Below, in pieces: positions 14,410-27,653 of a DNA stretch of 64,000 bases (position 1 is the first letter of the stretch; each line of letters begins with the position of its first letter). The notes under the pieces are model-generated. The model was not told the origin of the DNA. It ran no database searches and worked only from the letters and a program-made list of their open reading frames with translations. This stretch comes from Toxonevra muliebris (lineage: Eukaryota > Arthropoda > Insecta > Diptera > Pallopteridae). Position numbers and translations under genes: made by a program. The stretch lies in assembly GCA_963691655.1 (NCBI GenBank), contig OY829328.1, positions 88,292,400 through 88,356,399 on the forward strand, given 5' to 3'.

Positions 14410-14900
14410 TCTCAATTCTGCAGTAAAGTCTTCTCAAGAGAATTTCATCAAGGGTATGTAGAAAACTTTCAGGGACATTCTTACAAAAGTTCTTTTGTGA
14501 GAGTACATTGTGGTGGAAATTATTTTTGACATAAATACTAAAAAAGCTTGCTGATTATATTTCTTGTTTAATTTCATTACAGAGCACCAAGAAAATTCTT
14601 TGATAAATACTTTTTTGGGGGTTCTCATGCAAGAAGTTCTCAAGGAAACTTTCAGCAGGAATTTTTCGAAGAATTCTGATAGAAGTTATTATACCATTTC
14701 TATAAGGAGTACCCAAAGGTTTTCTAAAGAAAGCGCTAACGAAAATCAAAGGATATCTTCAGAGACAGTTTCAAGGATAATTCTTTGATTATTCATCATT
14801 ATGGGCGTTACATACTTCTATCGAAATTCTAAAGATGATTTTAAGTGAAATTTTTGGGAAAGTTCTAAATAGTTAGGAGTTAATAGCAAAGGCGTTTTCA
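14410..14900. repeat. degenerate 12-bp minisatellite, arrays 2-4
   Basis: The same TTCT core and 12-base step as at 13.7 kb continue here. Units begin at 14430, 14442, 14454, 14466, 14478 and 14490. After a break they resume at 14649, 14661, 14673 and 14685, then at 14826, 14838, 14850 and 14862. Unit text varies (ATTCTGATAGAA, GTTCTAAATAGT, CTTTCAGGGACA). The overlapping open frames on both strands at 14434-14788 arise from the repeat and should not be read as proteins. Confidence 0.65.
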
Positions 14901-17900
14901 AAAGTTTTTAAAGGCAGCGTCTGCAAAATTTTTGAATAAGTCTTCAGTTCAAAAATTTGTATAAGTGAGTTGAAAAAAGAGTTTTCAGGAATGTTAGTAA
15001 AGGTAATCTCAGAGCTGTTCCAAAAGCAATGTACTTACACTTTTATAATAAGTTTATGATAGTCTTTCAAAAACAAGTTCATATTCTAAATGTAATATCT
15101 TCAGCAACTTCATATAATTTGAGTCACTACAACCATTTAAATTAACAAAAAATCATTCGAATCAATAAATATATGCAAATTGGTCATAGAATTTCGAAAA
15201 TAAACATTTTATTTAACAATTTAACTCGTAAATCACTAAACCTCGCTATCTGAAAATCTCAATTATATGCCAACAAATAGATTACTGATACATAATCAAT
15301 CACAAAAGTATTTTAGTGAATTACAAAAGTAAATTACTAACAAATGTAAATCAAACATAAAGAAAACGAATACATTTTTTTCTGTCGGCTTTTTTGTTTG
15401 CTGCTTAGATACTTTTTAAGGTAACTAATCTTGTTGTCCGTTTTTTTTTTCTGCTACGACAACTTCTAAAATTTTTTGACGAATGACTCAAGAATATTGA
15501 ATAGACAAGGTGACAAAATGTTATTAAACTTGCCACTTGACACTACTGCATAAAAATTAGTTTAACCACTAGGTTTTCCATGTAGGCATCAAGTATTTTA
15601 CATTCTAATGATGACTTTTATAATTCCTTATAATTTATTGCTGTCATTTAGGCAAAAGTATCTACAAAATTTCTAATAAAATTTGTTCTTTTGTTTATGT
15701 TTTGCTCTTTTGGCCAAGGGCACAATAAGTTGTCTACTTGCAAGAAAAAAATGTGGAATTTTTTTTCGTTGTATATTTCCTTTGGTATAAGATATTTATT
15801 TTGTGATTTATGAGTGTAAAAACATGTGAGAAAAAAAACTAAACCGATAGCAAACAGCTGATGAATTTCAATAAAAACAAAGATACCGGATATAGATACA
15901 GACACTTTATCTTGGTTTTATTGAAAAAAATGAAGACAGCCAACCAAAAGGAACAAAAGGAAACCGTTGTTAATGGCAATAAAACTACAAAAGCATTAGA
16001 GAAAAATGGAAAAAAAGGAGTACGATAGTGTCTTAGATACTTTGGGTAAACATAAACAAACCGCAAAATACGAAGTTAGTAGGCTGTTAAAATACCATTA
16101 TTAGCGCTATTGTTTTTAGTGGCAGTGAGAATGTTAGCAGCTGTTTTGCTTTTGTCTTCCTATTGTTTTCAATATTACTAAGATTTCTATAAAAAGTCTA
16201 CTGCTATGCTACATGTAAAGAAACTTGTATACACCTATATTTGTTATAATTTCACTGCGAGACTACTGGCCTAATCTAATTATTTAGCATCCTAATTTAA
16301 AATTAATTGTAGTTGGTATTAGGAAAATTTTATCGGAAGGGAAGCGATTTTTTTAAGTTTAATGTTTTTTTAGTGAGAGGATGAGAAGAGAAAAAGTTTT
16401 TCGTTATAAGTTGTTGCAAAAAATGACGGGATATGATATTAGTGGCAGAATTTTTCCAGAATTTTAACGTAAAAATTTTAATGAAAATCTATAAAGTTCA
16501 CATAGCACATTTTGATGTGTTACATACATATATGCGAAAAATAATACTCATAATTATAATTAAACTTTTCCTTTCCGAAGTAAAAACGAAAGGCAAACCA
16601 TGGCGTAGTAAATAAATAAAAGCCGCTGTAAGTTGATTTTCAAAAAGTAAATTAATGTAAAAAGTTTTTCATTTAATAAATTATAAAAATTTTTTAGTTT
16701 TTTTTCTGAAAAGTTTTTAATAAAATTAATGAGCTAAAATGAATAATTACTATTTTTAGGTCTAACAATAGGTGACATTTTCAATGTCATTAATGAATTC
16801 GTAATTATAATTGAGAATAGTAAATTTTAGCTAAGGATACTGTTTTGCTTGGATTAATATGTACCAATATAGTTAATATCTTATTTAAAAAAAAAAAAAT
16901 CATGTAGAAAATGCGAGCTTATTAAAACAAAATGAATAGTAAATATTTACTTATGGCACTTAAACGAGCTCTAAATGTTGGGCTCCGGATCAACATTTTA
17001 CATTGAACTTATTATGAAATCAAATTTTGGGTCATAAATTTAAATTTTTGCACACTTAACACTTATTTCAACATCACTTTTCGGTGCCGCTACGCAAATA
17101 AAATCTTGAAGGCTTAGAAAATGCAGTTAATTTATTTTCACCCAAACGTACACTTTACACTTCTGTGAGCTCAACCTTCACTATCATGAAAAGAATTTAA
17201 TATTTTTATTTAGAATTTGAAGAACAATAGTGTGAAACCATCCCCTAAAAATTTTTACTTCGGGTTTTGCCATTGTCTGCTTTCATAGTTTATCGTTTTA
17301 TTATATTCGAAAACGGAGCTTGAGATCTTTGGCTTGTTAGTTAATACTGGCATAGTTTTGGTGCATATTTTAGGCTGAAATGACTAGCTCTGAGAGATAT
17401 GAAATAAGATGAAAGTCAATTTAATCCGAACTCTTCAGAAAACAAAATCCGAAATGCAATGATGGGCAAAATATGTGCTCTTTAATGATGTATTCATAAC
17501 AAGGTGTAATAAATACATATCTATCTACAAGCCAACATATGTAACTATGTATGAATTATGTTGTACAATTGTTTTAAAAAATTCATGAACACTTGAATGA
17601 TTTACATAAGTAAGCGAGCATAATCATGATTATAAAAAAAAATTCAATTCTTCAAAAGAAAGAAATTAATCAATTTTTAATTATAAATACAAACAATAAG
17701 TAAGTATAAGTGTATAAGTATATGTTCATAGATTTGTGAGTATGTATTGCATAACTGTTAGTAAATATTCTTTTAATTTCACTATCCATTAAACATGTGA
17801 TTGCAATTACAACATCTTTGTCTAAGATTCTTTTAAGATTTCTTTGTTTAATTAGAAATTGTTGTTGTTGATTAAACTGCTCATGTATCAGATATACATG

Positions 17901-18170
17901 CATACACACAAATACAGAATATTTACATTTGTATGTATATATAAATAAATATATTTTATAATTACTTCTTTATTCTTTTATTATTTACAAAGAAGTACTT
18001 TTAAAATTCTTATTTATTTTGTAATTATTTTTCTCATAAGTACATATGTACACACAGGTAAGGTACTTACCTACTTAAAAATAGTATTATTTTAGTCGGA
18101 AAATTCAAGTTGCTTGTTAAAATGATTCGCTCTATAAAATTCAGCTAAATTGCTTTTTCCACAAAAATTT
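14901..18170. other. non-coding AT-rich DNA
   Basis: No gene supported. It contains fading 12-bp repeat debris to about 15030, long A/T runs, and a one-base-short Su(Hw)-like word (GTGCATATTTTAGGC) at 17361-17375. No transposon protein fragments were seen in either strand. Confidence 0.6.
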
Positions 18171-18175
18171 TATTA

Positions 18176-18320
18176 TAAGTGGAGTTAAAGTGTAAGGTTG
18201 TATTACTTAGGGACGAACTGTAATAACTGTTTAATTGCCAATTTATTATAAATATAAATTGAAACAGTTATTAAGTTCTAATTTCATTTCATGTGTTTTC
18301 CCTTTACACTTTGAAACGTA
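18176..18320. repeat. imperfect inverted repeat, MITE-like
   Basis: The left arm, about 18184-18233, contains AAAGTGTAAGG and later GAACTGTAATAACTGTTT. It is matched in reverse complement by the right arm, about 18261-18314, with AAACAGTTATTAAGTTC then CCCTTTACACTTT. Outer and inner parts match well and the middle is diverged. The loop is about 27 bases. It could be a small fold-back element. No target-site duplication is evident. Confidence 0.45.
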
Positions 18321-19997
18321 AATTTTTAATTATTGAGTTTTAGTTTGCTAAATAAAATTTCAATGAAGTTTGATCAAGAACGTTTGAGAAAATGTTTTCC
18401 TACCGTTCATGGTTATGGTAGTCAATGCATATTTATTATTATCTCCTGAAATGAAGTGGCCATGTCCTTTCTTTTGCCTTTATTTTTACACTCTAGCTTT
18501 TTTAAATTATGAAAAGATATTTGCCAAAAATATCAAAAATTAATAAAATCATAAATAAGTATATTTGTGAATACATTCACTCAATGCAAATAGTTGCAAC
18601 TCAAACCATTTCGTATTTCGATCCATGGGGCAAATCAATCGCTATAACCTTGAAAAAATTGTCTAGCTTTGTAGACACTTTTTATATACCGATTAAATAT
18701 CCTAAATTTGGTCGGGTTTGCAGGGTGTTCAAACTCGGGCCTAAACTTTTTTAAATGAGTTTTTACTAAAATTTTTCAATTTAACTTTTTACTACTTTTT
18801 TCAAATACAAAATAATATTTTTGCCCGAATTTTCAAATGAATATATACGATTTTCAAAGCCTTATGGAAATTTTGGGCTGAATGCTGAATTTATGAGAAA
18901 ATCGACAAACGCGAGTTATAAAAGAGAGGGTCTGAATCGGAACTAGTCATATTTATTTATGTCAGAAAACAATTTGAAAACAACATCCATTGTATTTAAT
19001 ATTTCCCTTAAAAACTCGGTCACTATTATGGCTTGACTGCCCATTAAAGGCCTAGACCTAGTAATATATTCCGTGTTATAATTGTACACTAATGGAAATG
19101 AACCTACCTACCTACCTAGTTTAATGCTGAATTCGAACTTTTGGGTAACTTTTACACTTGGTGGCTTACGATTTCCGTAAACTTTTTCTTAATTTCTCTT
19201 TTATGAGCCCAGGGTAGCCAATTAAAGTTTTTTCTTCAAATTAATTGCTTGGATAAAAAAATTGGAACATGTTTGCTCAATTATAAAACGAATTATGCTA
19301 TTTTGCAGATCTAAAAGATATAGCACTACTAGAATAAAAACAAGGCACGTTTTATTCCAGATGGTTTAATTAACCTCAATTCAAAAAAAAAAACTCTTTT
19401 GCATAAGGAAAAAAAAAAGTAAATTTGGTCCACTTCAAGTTTTCCGCTAAAAGCTGAGTAAAGTAATCGCCTATACTATACGTTTTTGCTGAATTATTTA
19501 TTTATTTTATAGTTTTATGACTTTTAGTACGTATTCAATTTGGAATTCTTTAAAGCAAGTCACCAAAAATTAGTTGTCTTCTGACACATCAACCAACAAA
19601 TCTATCAACAAAGTAAACATAAAGAATTTTTATTATTTTTTATTTTAAGCAGAAAACATCAGAAATATTTCTATTTTAAAAACTTAAAAGCTTGAACTTG
19701 AAAATGTGTAGAATGTGGCATTAATTTAAATGCAAAGCAAATAAAAAACCAGTACACAAAATTATTTTTGAAATGTTTTAACTAAATTGATTGTTACTCA
19801 TACGTCATGTGGACTAACATAAAAAAATAAGAAAAAGATATACACAATGATGTCAGTTGCAAAACAAAAAACATTTAAAATATGTTTGGCAAAAATTTTC
19901 AAGTTAAAATTTTTTTTACTTTGCCTACTTCTTCTTTTTCGTTTTCATCTTTGTGTGATTTATTTCTTTAAATTTATCTTTTTTGCTTTGGACTTAC
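18321..19997. other. non-coding AT-rich DNA
   Basis: No gene supported. It has poly-A/T runs, a CCTA microsatellite (CCTACCTACCTACCTAG near 19105-19121), and one copy of the recurrent motif TTACTCATACG at 19794-19804. Confidence 0.6.
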
Positions 19998-20530
19998 CCG
20001 AACAATGAGTTTGCTTTAGACAGCACCAACAACAATCACGCGAAAAATGTCTGTAGAAATTGACAAGTGACGCATGCAAGTAAATGATGGCCTCGAAATC
20101 TTGCGCAGATTACGTTTTTAAAAGTTAATAACACTTTCACAAACACACACACGCACTCACACTAGCTGTGATGAGCGCGAACATGATAAAAAGTCAAGGA
20201 ATGCTCCGAAAATTAAACACTGTTGGTGTTTCCTTTAGGTTCACAAATTTAAAACGATTTTTTTTAAGTTTTATTAATATTTTACGCTTTTAGAATTTTA
20301 CTCAAAGAATTCACTAATATTTTTTTTAAAAATTTTTTAAAATATTTTTTAATTTCAGCTTTTTTAAGAAAAACTCCAGTTATTTGACTTTGGAATGCAC
20401 TTCGCCAAATTTAAATTAATTCAACTGGTTATTATTCGCACACTTTAATGCGGAGCGAAACAAAACACGTCCAAAGGCATCGAAACCGTGCAAAGGACTA
20501 AAAATCTTGCAGTTGCAGGGAATGATGCCG
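19998..20530 (-). other. possible 5' untranslated first exon of a minus-strand gene
   Basis: Read on the minus strand, this stretch begins near an initiator-like TCATTC at about 20522. It continues as a long leader-like sequence with words such as GTGTGTTTGTGAAAGTG and GTGTTTAATTTTCGG. It ends at an excellent donor, TTCGG|GTAAGT, with exon end 19998. It has no long open frame. The local GC rise at 20440-20560 fits a promoter and first exon. The gene would extend towards lower coordinates; the island at 13.1 kb could be another part. All of this is inference from signals. Confidence 0.3.
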
Positions 20531-20769
20531 CCAACGACCAACGAGAGACGACAACATCGACAACAGTTGCTGATTAAAAACTACCAATATAGTAGAATGT
20601 ATTCGGCTCAATGCGTTTGCCACCAATCCATTGAGAAGCGCGCCAAATATTTTTCCATTTGAATTGTGTGGTAGGTAATGAATTGTGGATGCTAAATGAA
20701 AAGTTGGAATGAATGTGTATCGTGAAGGAAGCGCGCATGCCTCACGCACATACTTATATGTGGAGAGTG

Positions 20770-23700
20770 AAGATGCCTGTTCAAATAAACAACCTGTTGC
20801 AATATTTTTTTCTTTTCAAGATTTCATTCATAAAATTCCGCTGTGCGCTATTGATGTGACGATATACTGATGTGCCGCGATGAGTTGTGGCATGTGGTGC
20901 GGTTTGAATTATGTATTTCTATATTATTTTTGTAATGTAAATAATAAGTGTTTATTATATTCAAGCATAAAATTGCCAGCTTTAAAAAAAAAATAATATT
21001 CAATTAGATATGGGGCCCTCTCTCTATCCCTCTCCTTTCTCTCTTTCTTTTGGTAGATCACTGATAATGAAAGATAGTGATGGCTCTTTTCTTTAGTGTG
21101 GGTATTTTTTTTTTGTTGGTATTAATAACTGGTGGACAAAAAGACTAAACTCACAACCTATACAATAGAATATGTATGTCATCATTTCCAGTTACTTTTT
21201 TCAGTGAAGAGGATCAAGTAAAAATTAGGAGAATGAAATAGATTTTTACTTTGAAGCAAATTAATCTAAAAGAAAAAATCTCTTTAATTTTAATAGTAGT
21301 TTTTTATGGGATCAACTAGTCCTATTAAATAATAAAATGTTTGCTTAACTTGCTTTAGTTATATGAGTATGACAAACTCCTTTTCTATCCCTACCTCTCA
21401 GCTTACTGTTTTAATAATAATATCATTATTTTCCTTTTATTTCAATATTCCAACAATGGATTTCATATTTGGACACCAAACATAAACAAAACTACATACA
21501 AAGACACTAAGTCGGAAATTTAATTATTGGCCAAGTCTTTAGTGATGTTCGCAAGATAATCTCATTCCAGTTGGTAATATTAATGATATGAAATTGCCAT
21601 TTGTAAAATCATTCTCTGGTATCCATAGGTCTGTTTTTCAGCGCGCCTTTGGTGGGGTAAAAGACGATTCCGTTTGTCATAACTCAAAAAACGCGATTTT
21701 GCAGAAAACGAGTTTAAAGTTTTCAATTGACTCAGACTTTGCAGAAAAAAGCGTGATATAATGAATAATTTTGCATCATTAACTCAAAATGCGTGTTTTT
21801 TGACTTATGACAGTCTTTTAGTAAATGAGCGATATGTACCTACTTATCATAATTACATTTCTCTGTTTTACATGAACTGACAACTGAACATTTGCACTTG
21901 AACAAAAATGGTAGGTACATGAGACTAACCTACATGGAGCTAATAGCAATGAACTCAAAAGAAATATATATATTTTTCATTTGTAATACATGAATTTCCA
22001 TATTTCTAAATTCAATTAAGTGTAAAAAAGCAAACGATGACGTAGATGACAGTAACGGTGCGTATTAAGTACTTCTTTCTTATTTGTATGAATAACATGA
22101 AATGAGTTTACAAAGCAGCATCTTCGTGTACGCTTCATTAATAAAAGAAACACCTCGTAAGCAGAGACACGTCAATCCTGATGATTTTTTTTAAATTGCA
22201 TTTTCTAAAATAGATACATGCGTACAGATATACACATTCATCAGCAAATGTGTATGTGTTGAGCATATTTCTTTTTTTGTCTATAAGAAAATTTACAAGT
22301 AGACAATAATGAAATTTTTTTTTGTTTTGTTTTGATCAAGTTGACAAATCTTATTTAATTATGTAGAAAAGGAGAAATGCAGAATATACTATAAAACATA
22401 AGTAAAGCATACAAAACCCATTATTACAAGCAAACGAAAGAGGATAAGAAAGAAACAAAAAGAAGCTAGCAGGACCTGTATGCCACAATATAAGAATAAC
22501 AATGAACTAACGTAAGTAATTGTGCTACAATGTAAAATCAAAGCAATATAATTTGTAATTAAAACAATAAATAGCCTAGAGCTATACTAGGTTATACTTG
22601 TCTTATACTTACCTGGTTCGAAAAAAATCACTACAATATGTTAAGTAATGCAGACAGATAAGAAATAGACATGCAACTCAAACCCAGCCAACTAAACTAA
22701 ATTCACATAGACAGAGAGGGGATACACAAGAATGGCAAGAAATAAAAGTCTACATCCATTTGGCTAAAATGGGTTAATTAAATCTTCCTAATGGTACTCG
22801 TCTTAAGAGCTTAGAGCTTCTACAAAATATTTTCATCTGACCTTTGCAGTTGTGTTTTTGCATTTATTCGCGTAATGATTTTCGATGCTAATTCTTGAAG
22901 TGCATGGTACGTCTGTCGGTGTTTTTTGAATACACTCGAATGGTCTTCTTCCTTCCTTTCTACAATAGTTCGGTTGATTCTCCTTATTCTAGTTGAGCAT
23001 TATCCACTCCTGCTACATAATTTAACTTCATATTTTTATATATCATTAATAACAAGTGAAATATTTGTCATCCTCAATGTACTGCAGTAGAAAAATTTAA
23101 CACCAGTCGAACATTAGGATTAAAGTTTATATTTGACATGATTGGACCTACGAATATATTGTACTTCACACGTGTTACAAAAAACAATACAAAAATAACT
23201 ATACCACAGAGAGATCTCTTTTTCTCACTCACTCACTCACGGTAAATATCATGTTGTCATGACATTGACACCTGACTTTAACAAGTGAAAAGAGAACAAG
23301 AACGAGTATGAGTATGAGATCGACTGAATGCAATTACCTACAATCAACTGTCAAATAACAAGTTAGAAGAATTACTCTCGCACTCATTGCCATGAACATA
23401 TTTTTTGTATAAAATTTGCACGTGTTTGTGTAAAAGTAACCATAAAATGACAGTGGCAGTTTAGGGTTCAATGTGAGTAGCTGACATTTCTAAAGGAAAT
23501 TAAAAATTGTGGTAACCACTACTAGACAACTTTTATGGCAGCGCTTAAAAGTTGTTCACCTTTCCACTTTCAACTTCTTGCAACTTTTTACCAATGTCAT
23601 TCATTCATCAATGATTTTTGTGGTACTTTTTTATCGAAAGAAACAAAGAAAACTATGGGAAAAAATTGAAAAGTCAATAACCTGAGTGTTTTTACATCTT

Positions 23701-25725
23701 TTACTAACTTTACATTGACATTTATTGGTTAAGAGCAGCAATAGTAAAGAAGCCAAAGTCAGCAGTATTAATGATTTAATATTTATGCCAATCAATCGCA
23801 TTCAGTTACATTAACTTGCATAAGACTCAACCCAGCGGAATGAAAGATTTAAGGCGCTTGCTGAAAATGCCCAAGAGCTGCGCCCATTGTAACTTTAGTG
23901 GGGTCACTCATACATATATACCACAAAATTAGCATTTAAAGTATCCTGTACTAGCTAGAGCTACAATTTTAGTAATTTTGAAATATATCTGAATATTGAG
24001 TCCAAGGAACAGTAGTGTTCTCTAATAATCCATTGAGATTTTTTAATACGATTTTTTGTCTCAGATCACAGAATTTGTTTTTTAAAGTGAAATAACATCG
24101 AAATTATTAATTTTGAAACACGAGACGATAACGTTCTTACGTTCTTGAGTAGATATATGAAATGGCTCAATGCATCGTAGTTCTTTACGAATTGATATTA
24201 TAGAAACAATGTCTAAAATGTAAGCACGAATATTCTTGGGGGGTATGATTAGTCAGAGGAGGAACACACTCTTCTGTTAATGAAGCGTATCAGAAGTTAT
24301 CCTCAAATGCTTCGTTTTCCATTGGGGAAACATACACATTCCGATCTGAATTATTTACACATATGTATTTTATTGTTGTTTACTGTCGTTACCCCAATTA
24401 TTGCTATTTTCCATTTTACTACCTTCACTATAACTAATAATCTACATATCCAAAAAATATGTTCTGTATTCAACCTTAATACTGCCAAAAAACGACAATC
24501 AACAACACACTGTCTTGACATTTTTCGTTTCCCTTCTGATGTATGTGTTCAATTGGAATAATTTGTAAATCCATGAGACGCAGGATGTGTATGATATATA
24601 TTTGTATGATAAGCACATGGATACACGCCACATACACATACATGTGTATGTGGCTAAAATCAACAGAATAAAGCTAAAAAAATTTTATTTTTGGCATCCA
24701 TTATTCATTAAAATTTCTGCATAAATATGGCGCAAAAGAAAATTTCACATTATTGTTTTCATCATCAAGTTTACTTAAATACCCAGTGGTGGAGAGTAGT
24801 GCATTAGAAATAATTCCGATGAACATCTTTGAAAGATTAAAATCACTCATCTTAATATTTATACGTTAGCATATGCGTCTATGAACCTTGAAAACTTTTT
24901 TTTTTTTGTGCATCCTTCATGCACATATGTGTATAACAAAACAAATGATACTGAATTGGATTTCAAACATTCATTTATATAGCGAATTCCATGTGCTTTC
25001 AAAGCATAATAGAATCGCATTACATTTTGTCGTTGGGTGCATGTGAACTCACACATATATTTATGTTTATAATCGCTGTAGTATGAGCATGTGCATGTTA
25101 ATCTGTTAACATTTAAAAGGCAACAGCTGTTTAGTGTTTTTGATTAGAAGTTAAAGTATTTTTTGTTTCTTCTCTAAATTTAATGTTTTCTGGCACTTTC
25201 AATATGGTTAACTTGCATGTTTTTTGTTATTGCTGGCTTATATTAAAGCAATATTTTTTGTTTTGAAAATTCAAATTAAATTAGAAGAAAAGTTTTTTGC
25301 CGCTACTTAAACTTTAATTTTACTTACTTATTTTTGTCAATTTTTGCATTTGCATTAAACTCTTAGTCGAAACTAGTTGAAATGTTTCGTAATAAATCAA
25401 TAAAAGTTTATAAATTGATTTGACATAAGCAGATAGATACTAATAGGATTAATATATACAAACTTAGCCTTAATAAAACTTTTATAATACATATGTAAAC
25501 ATAAACGTATGCATCTATAAGTTCTAAAGAAACTTGCAAACAGATTAGTTCGCAGCTTGTAATTTTATTACGACGAAAATATTCTTAAAATAACAGTTTT
25601 TCTTGATGAGGGAAAAATGCTTCAAACATGCATAAAAGAAAATTATATGTAGATAGATAGGCAATGAAAAGAAGGAACGTGTCTTAAAAACTATATCCTG
25701 AAAAAGTTTTTGATCTAGGAGTTAT
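20770..25725. other. non-coding AT-rich DNA
   Basis: No gene supported on either strand. It holds a pyrimidine tract (CT-rich, about 21016-21050), a CACTCACTCACTCAC run near 23226-23240, and many A/T homopolymers. Short open frames are low-complexity and lack splice or family signals. Confidence 0.6.
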
Positions 25726-25730
25726 GACTT

Positions 25731-25832
25731 ACAGTCATACCTAAATTGAAGCACTTCGTCGTTTATCTGAAAAAATCGTATATTTTTCTTTGAGGAAAAA
25801 GAGTTTTGACGCTCCAATTTAGGTATGACTGT
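25731..25832. mobile_element. short MITE with ~22-bp terminal inverted repeats
   Basis: The left end ACAGTCATACCTAAATTG (25731-) is repeated in reverse complement at the right end, CAATTTAGGTATGACTGT (to 25832). The match runs about 22 bases with very few mismatches. The whole unit is about 102 bp and non-coding. An ACAGT-type terminus is seen in Tc1/mariner-like elements, so a deletion derivative of that superfamily is the best guess. The left flank gives TTA and the right flank TTGATA, so a TA duplication is not clean. Confidence 0.6.
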
Positions 25833-27550
25833 TGATATAAGCATACTAAGCACCAAACTCAGTTGTCTCAAAATGCCGCAAAATTTTTTCTTTCTTTTAT
25901 CACCTCTGAGTATGATTTCAGCGGAGACGTAAGTCCAATTCTTCCTCAATTATAGTTTGGCTGTTCCATTAGGGTATTATTCAGATTTTCCAAACGTACA
26001 ATACACCTTGATCAGATTAATTAAAAATTCTTATAGATATATTTACTGACAAATGCCCATTTAAACCTTTATAGGGGGATATCTTCCAATTCAAACCCAC
26101 ATTCAATATTGATTGTTATATGCAAACTTTTCATATAGCTTTACGTTTTACCAAAATTTAATCAAACAAACTACATGGCATTTAAATAAAACTTAAACTT
26201 GAGAATTCTTCCTTACAAAAAAAAAAGCATTACATAAAATTGCAATATCTTTTGAAACTGCAGATTCATATGCACTATAATTGCTTTATTGCCTGCTCTC
26301 ACTTGTATGCACTCTCTTCCTTTCTGTTTCTTTCAAACACAAACTTTTAAGTTGCTTACAAAATTTCATGAAATTTCTAGATTGGCCCAAGAGGCAAACA
26401 TTAATTTAAACTTTAATTTGTTAGCCTCAAATCGATTACTGCCAACAAAGCGTAACGTTGCATAATTAATGCTGTCACATATAATGAGGAAGGATGACGA
26501 AATGTGTAAAACAGGGAAACAGAGGAAATAACCACGTCAATAGAGGCCACAAGTGAGAGTGGAAAAGATAGAGAGAGAGAGAGAGAGAGAGAGTATACAT
26601 GGAAAATGCAAAGTAATTAAGTATGTATACCGGAATTATTTTCAACCTTTTTTTGAAAATTGTTAATTTGCGTAGAAACAAAAATTCAAGTGATAAGGAA
26701 AAGTTTCTGCCACTTTTTTGTAATTATGCAGCAAAACTCTTTGCATACATACAACCAGAGTGCGGTGAAGATGCACTAAAGTAGGATTAGTGTAAAGTAG
26801 AGTGCAGTAAAAAGTTTTGCGATTGCACGTGCTCACGCAAAATCCACTACAGGTGGTATACATGTTTGTGTTGGTTTAGCTGGTAACTTGAAGCAATATA
26901 GATGAAATCAAGGTAAACTTCATTATATTCCACTTAGAATTTGGTTGTCATGGTTAAGTGTGCCATCTTGTCTTTGCGCTGTTGTTTTCATTATAACTAA
27001 GCTACGAACCCTTCTTGTAATACGTGCATACCTAAATTTAGATGAATCTTTTATTTTCAATATGAAAAAAAATTCACATGCATACTTAAACCAGCAATAT
27101 GAACATATTTATTTATTTATTGGAACCATTACATGTATAAAACTACCTCCATGAGTTATCTAATACTCTTCTTCATTACTATATACATTACAGTTGTTTT
27201 TTAAAAAAGTGATATCAAAACAAAAGAGTCGCTTAAAGATCGCTTGAAATTTTAACAAAGCCTTCGCCTATAACCACTACAGGGTGCTTCTCTTTTACCC
27301 TAGGTCGTATTGAATTCTTGAGGACAATCCAGAGCCCTAACGAATACGATGCAAATACAAAATGTAGCGACTCATTTATCAAGCATAGCGCATGTGTAAC
27401 TATATACATGCTATCTATCTCCGACTAACATTTGCATAACAATGCCAACTTGCTAACTTAATAATACAGCAATTAGCGTTTCATTTAAATTATTTATTGA
27501 GTGATTATTATTTCACAAAAACTTGTCCACCAAGCGTGCAAATTTTCTAC
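25833..27550. other. non-coding upstream region of the odorant receptor
   Basis: No gene supported. A (GA)n microsatellite of about 26 bases lies at 26567-26593. Its open frame on the other strand is a repeat artefact. A moderately GC-richer patch at 27240-27370 is unidentified. Confidence 0.55.
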
Positions 27551-27558
27551 TATAAAAG
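27551..27558 (+). promoter_or_regulatory. TATA box of the Or24a-like gene
   Basis: TATAAAAG stands about 30 bases before a likely start of transcription near 27581-27590 and 103 bases before the ATG at 27654. It is the only good TATA match in the proximal upstream DNA. The call rests on position and consensus only. Confidence 0.5.
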
Positions 27559-27583
27559 CACAATTACTCGCAGATAATTACCA

Positions 27584-27600
27584 TTGCATACTCTTAGGCG
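27584..27600 (+). promoter_or_regulatory. Su(Hw)-like insulator motif at the Or24a-like start
   Basis: TTGCATACTCTTAGGCG differs by one base from the best copy in the window (TTGCATACTTTTAGGCG at 37003). It matches the Drosophila Su(Hw) zinc-finger site as I remember it (core TGCATACTTT). It overlaps the place where transcription should start, 33 bases from the TATA box. Binding is inferred. Confidence 0.5.
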
Positions 27601-27653
27601 ACAAGCAAAACAAAAATTCAACAAAATAGAACTCATTCAAGTTTTTCATACAA

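Noticed and set aside
14434..14788. Three overlapping open frames on both strands
   Set aside because: A 12-base repeat keeps frames open; the residues follow the repeat unit, not a protein family.
20498..20749. 83-codon minus-strand open frame near the GC-rich patch
   Set aside because: It has no recognisable domain, and its codon pattern does not continue. The patch fits a promoter and leader better than coding sequence.
23226..23240. Short direct repeats considered as a CRISPR-like array
   Set aside because: CACT microsatellite in a eukaryotic nuclear genome; no unique spacers.
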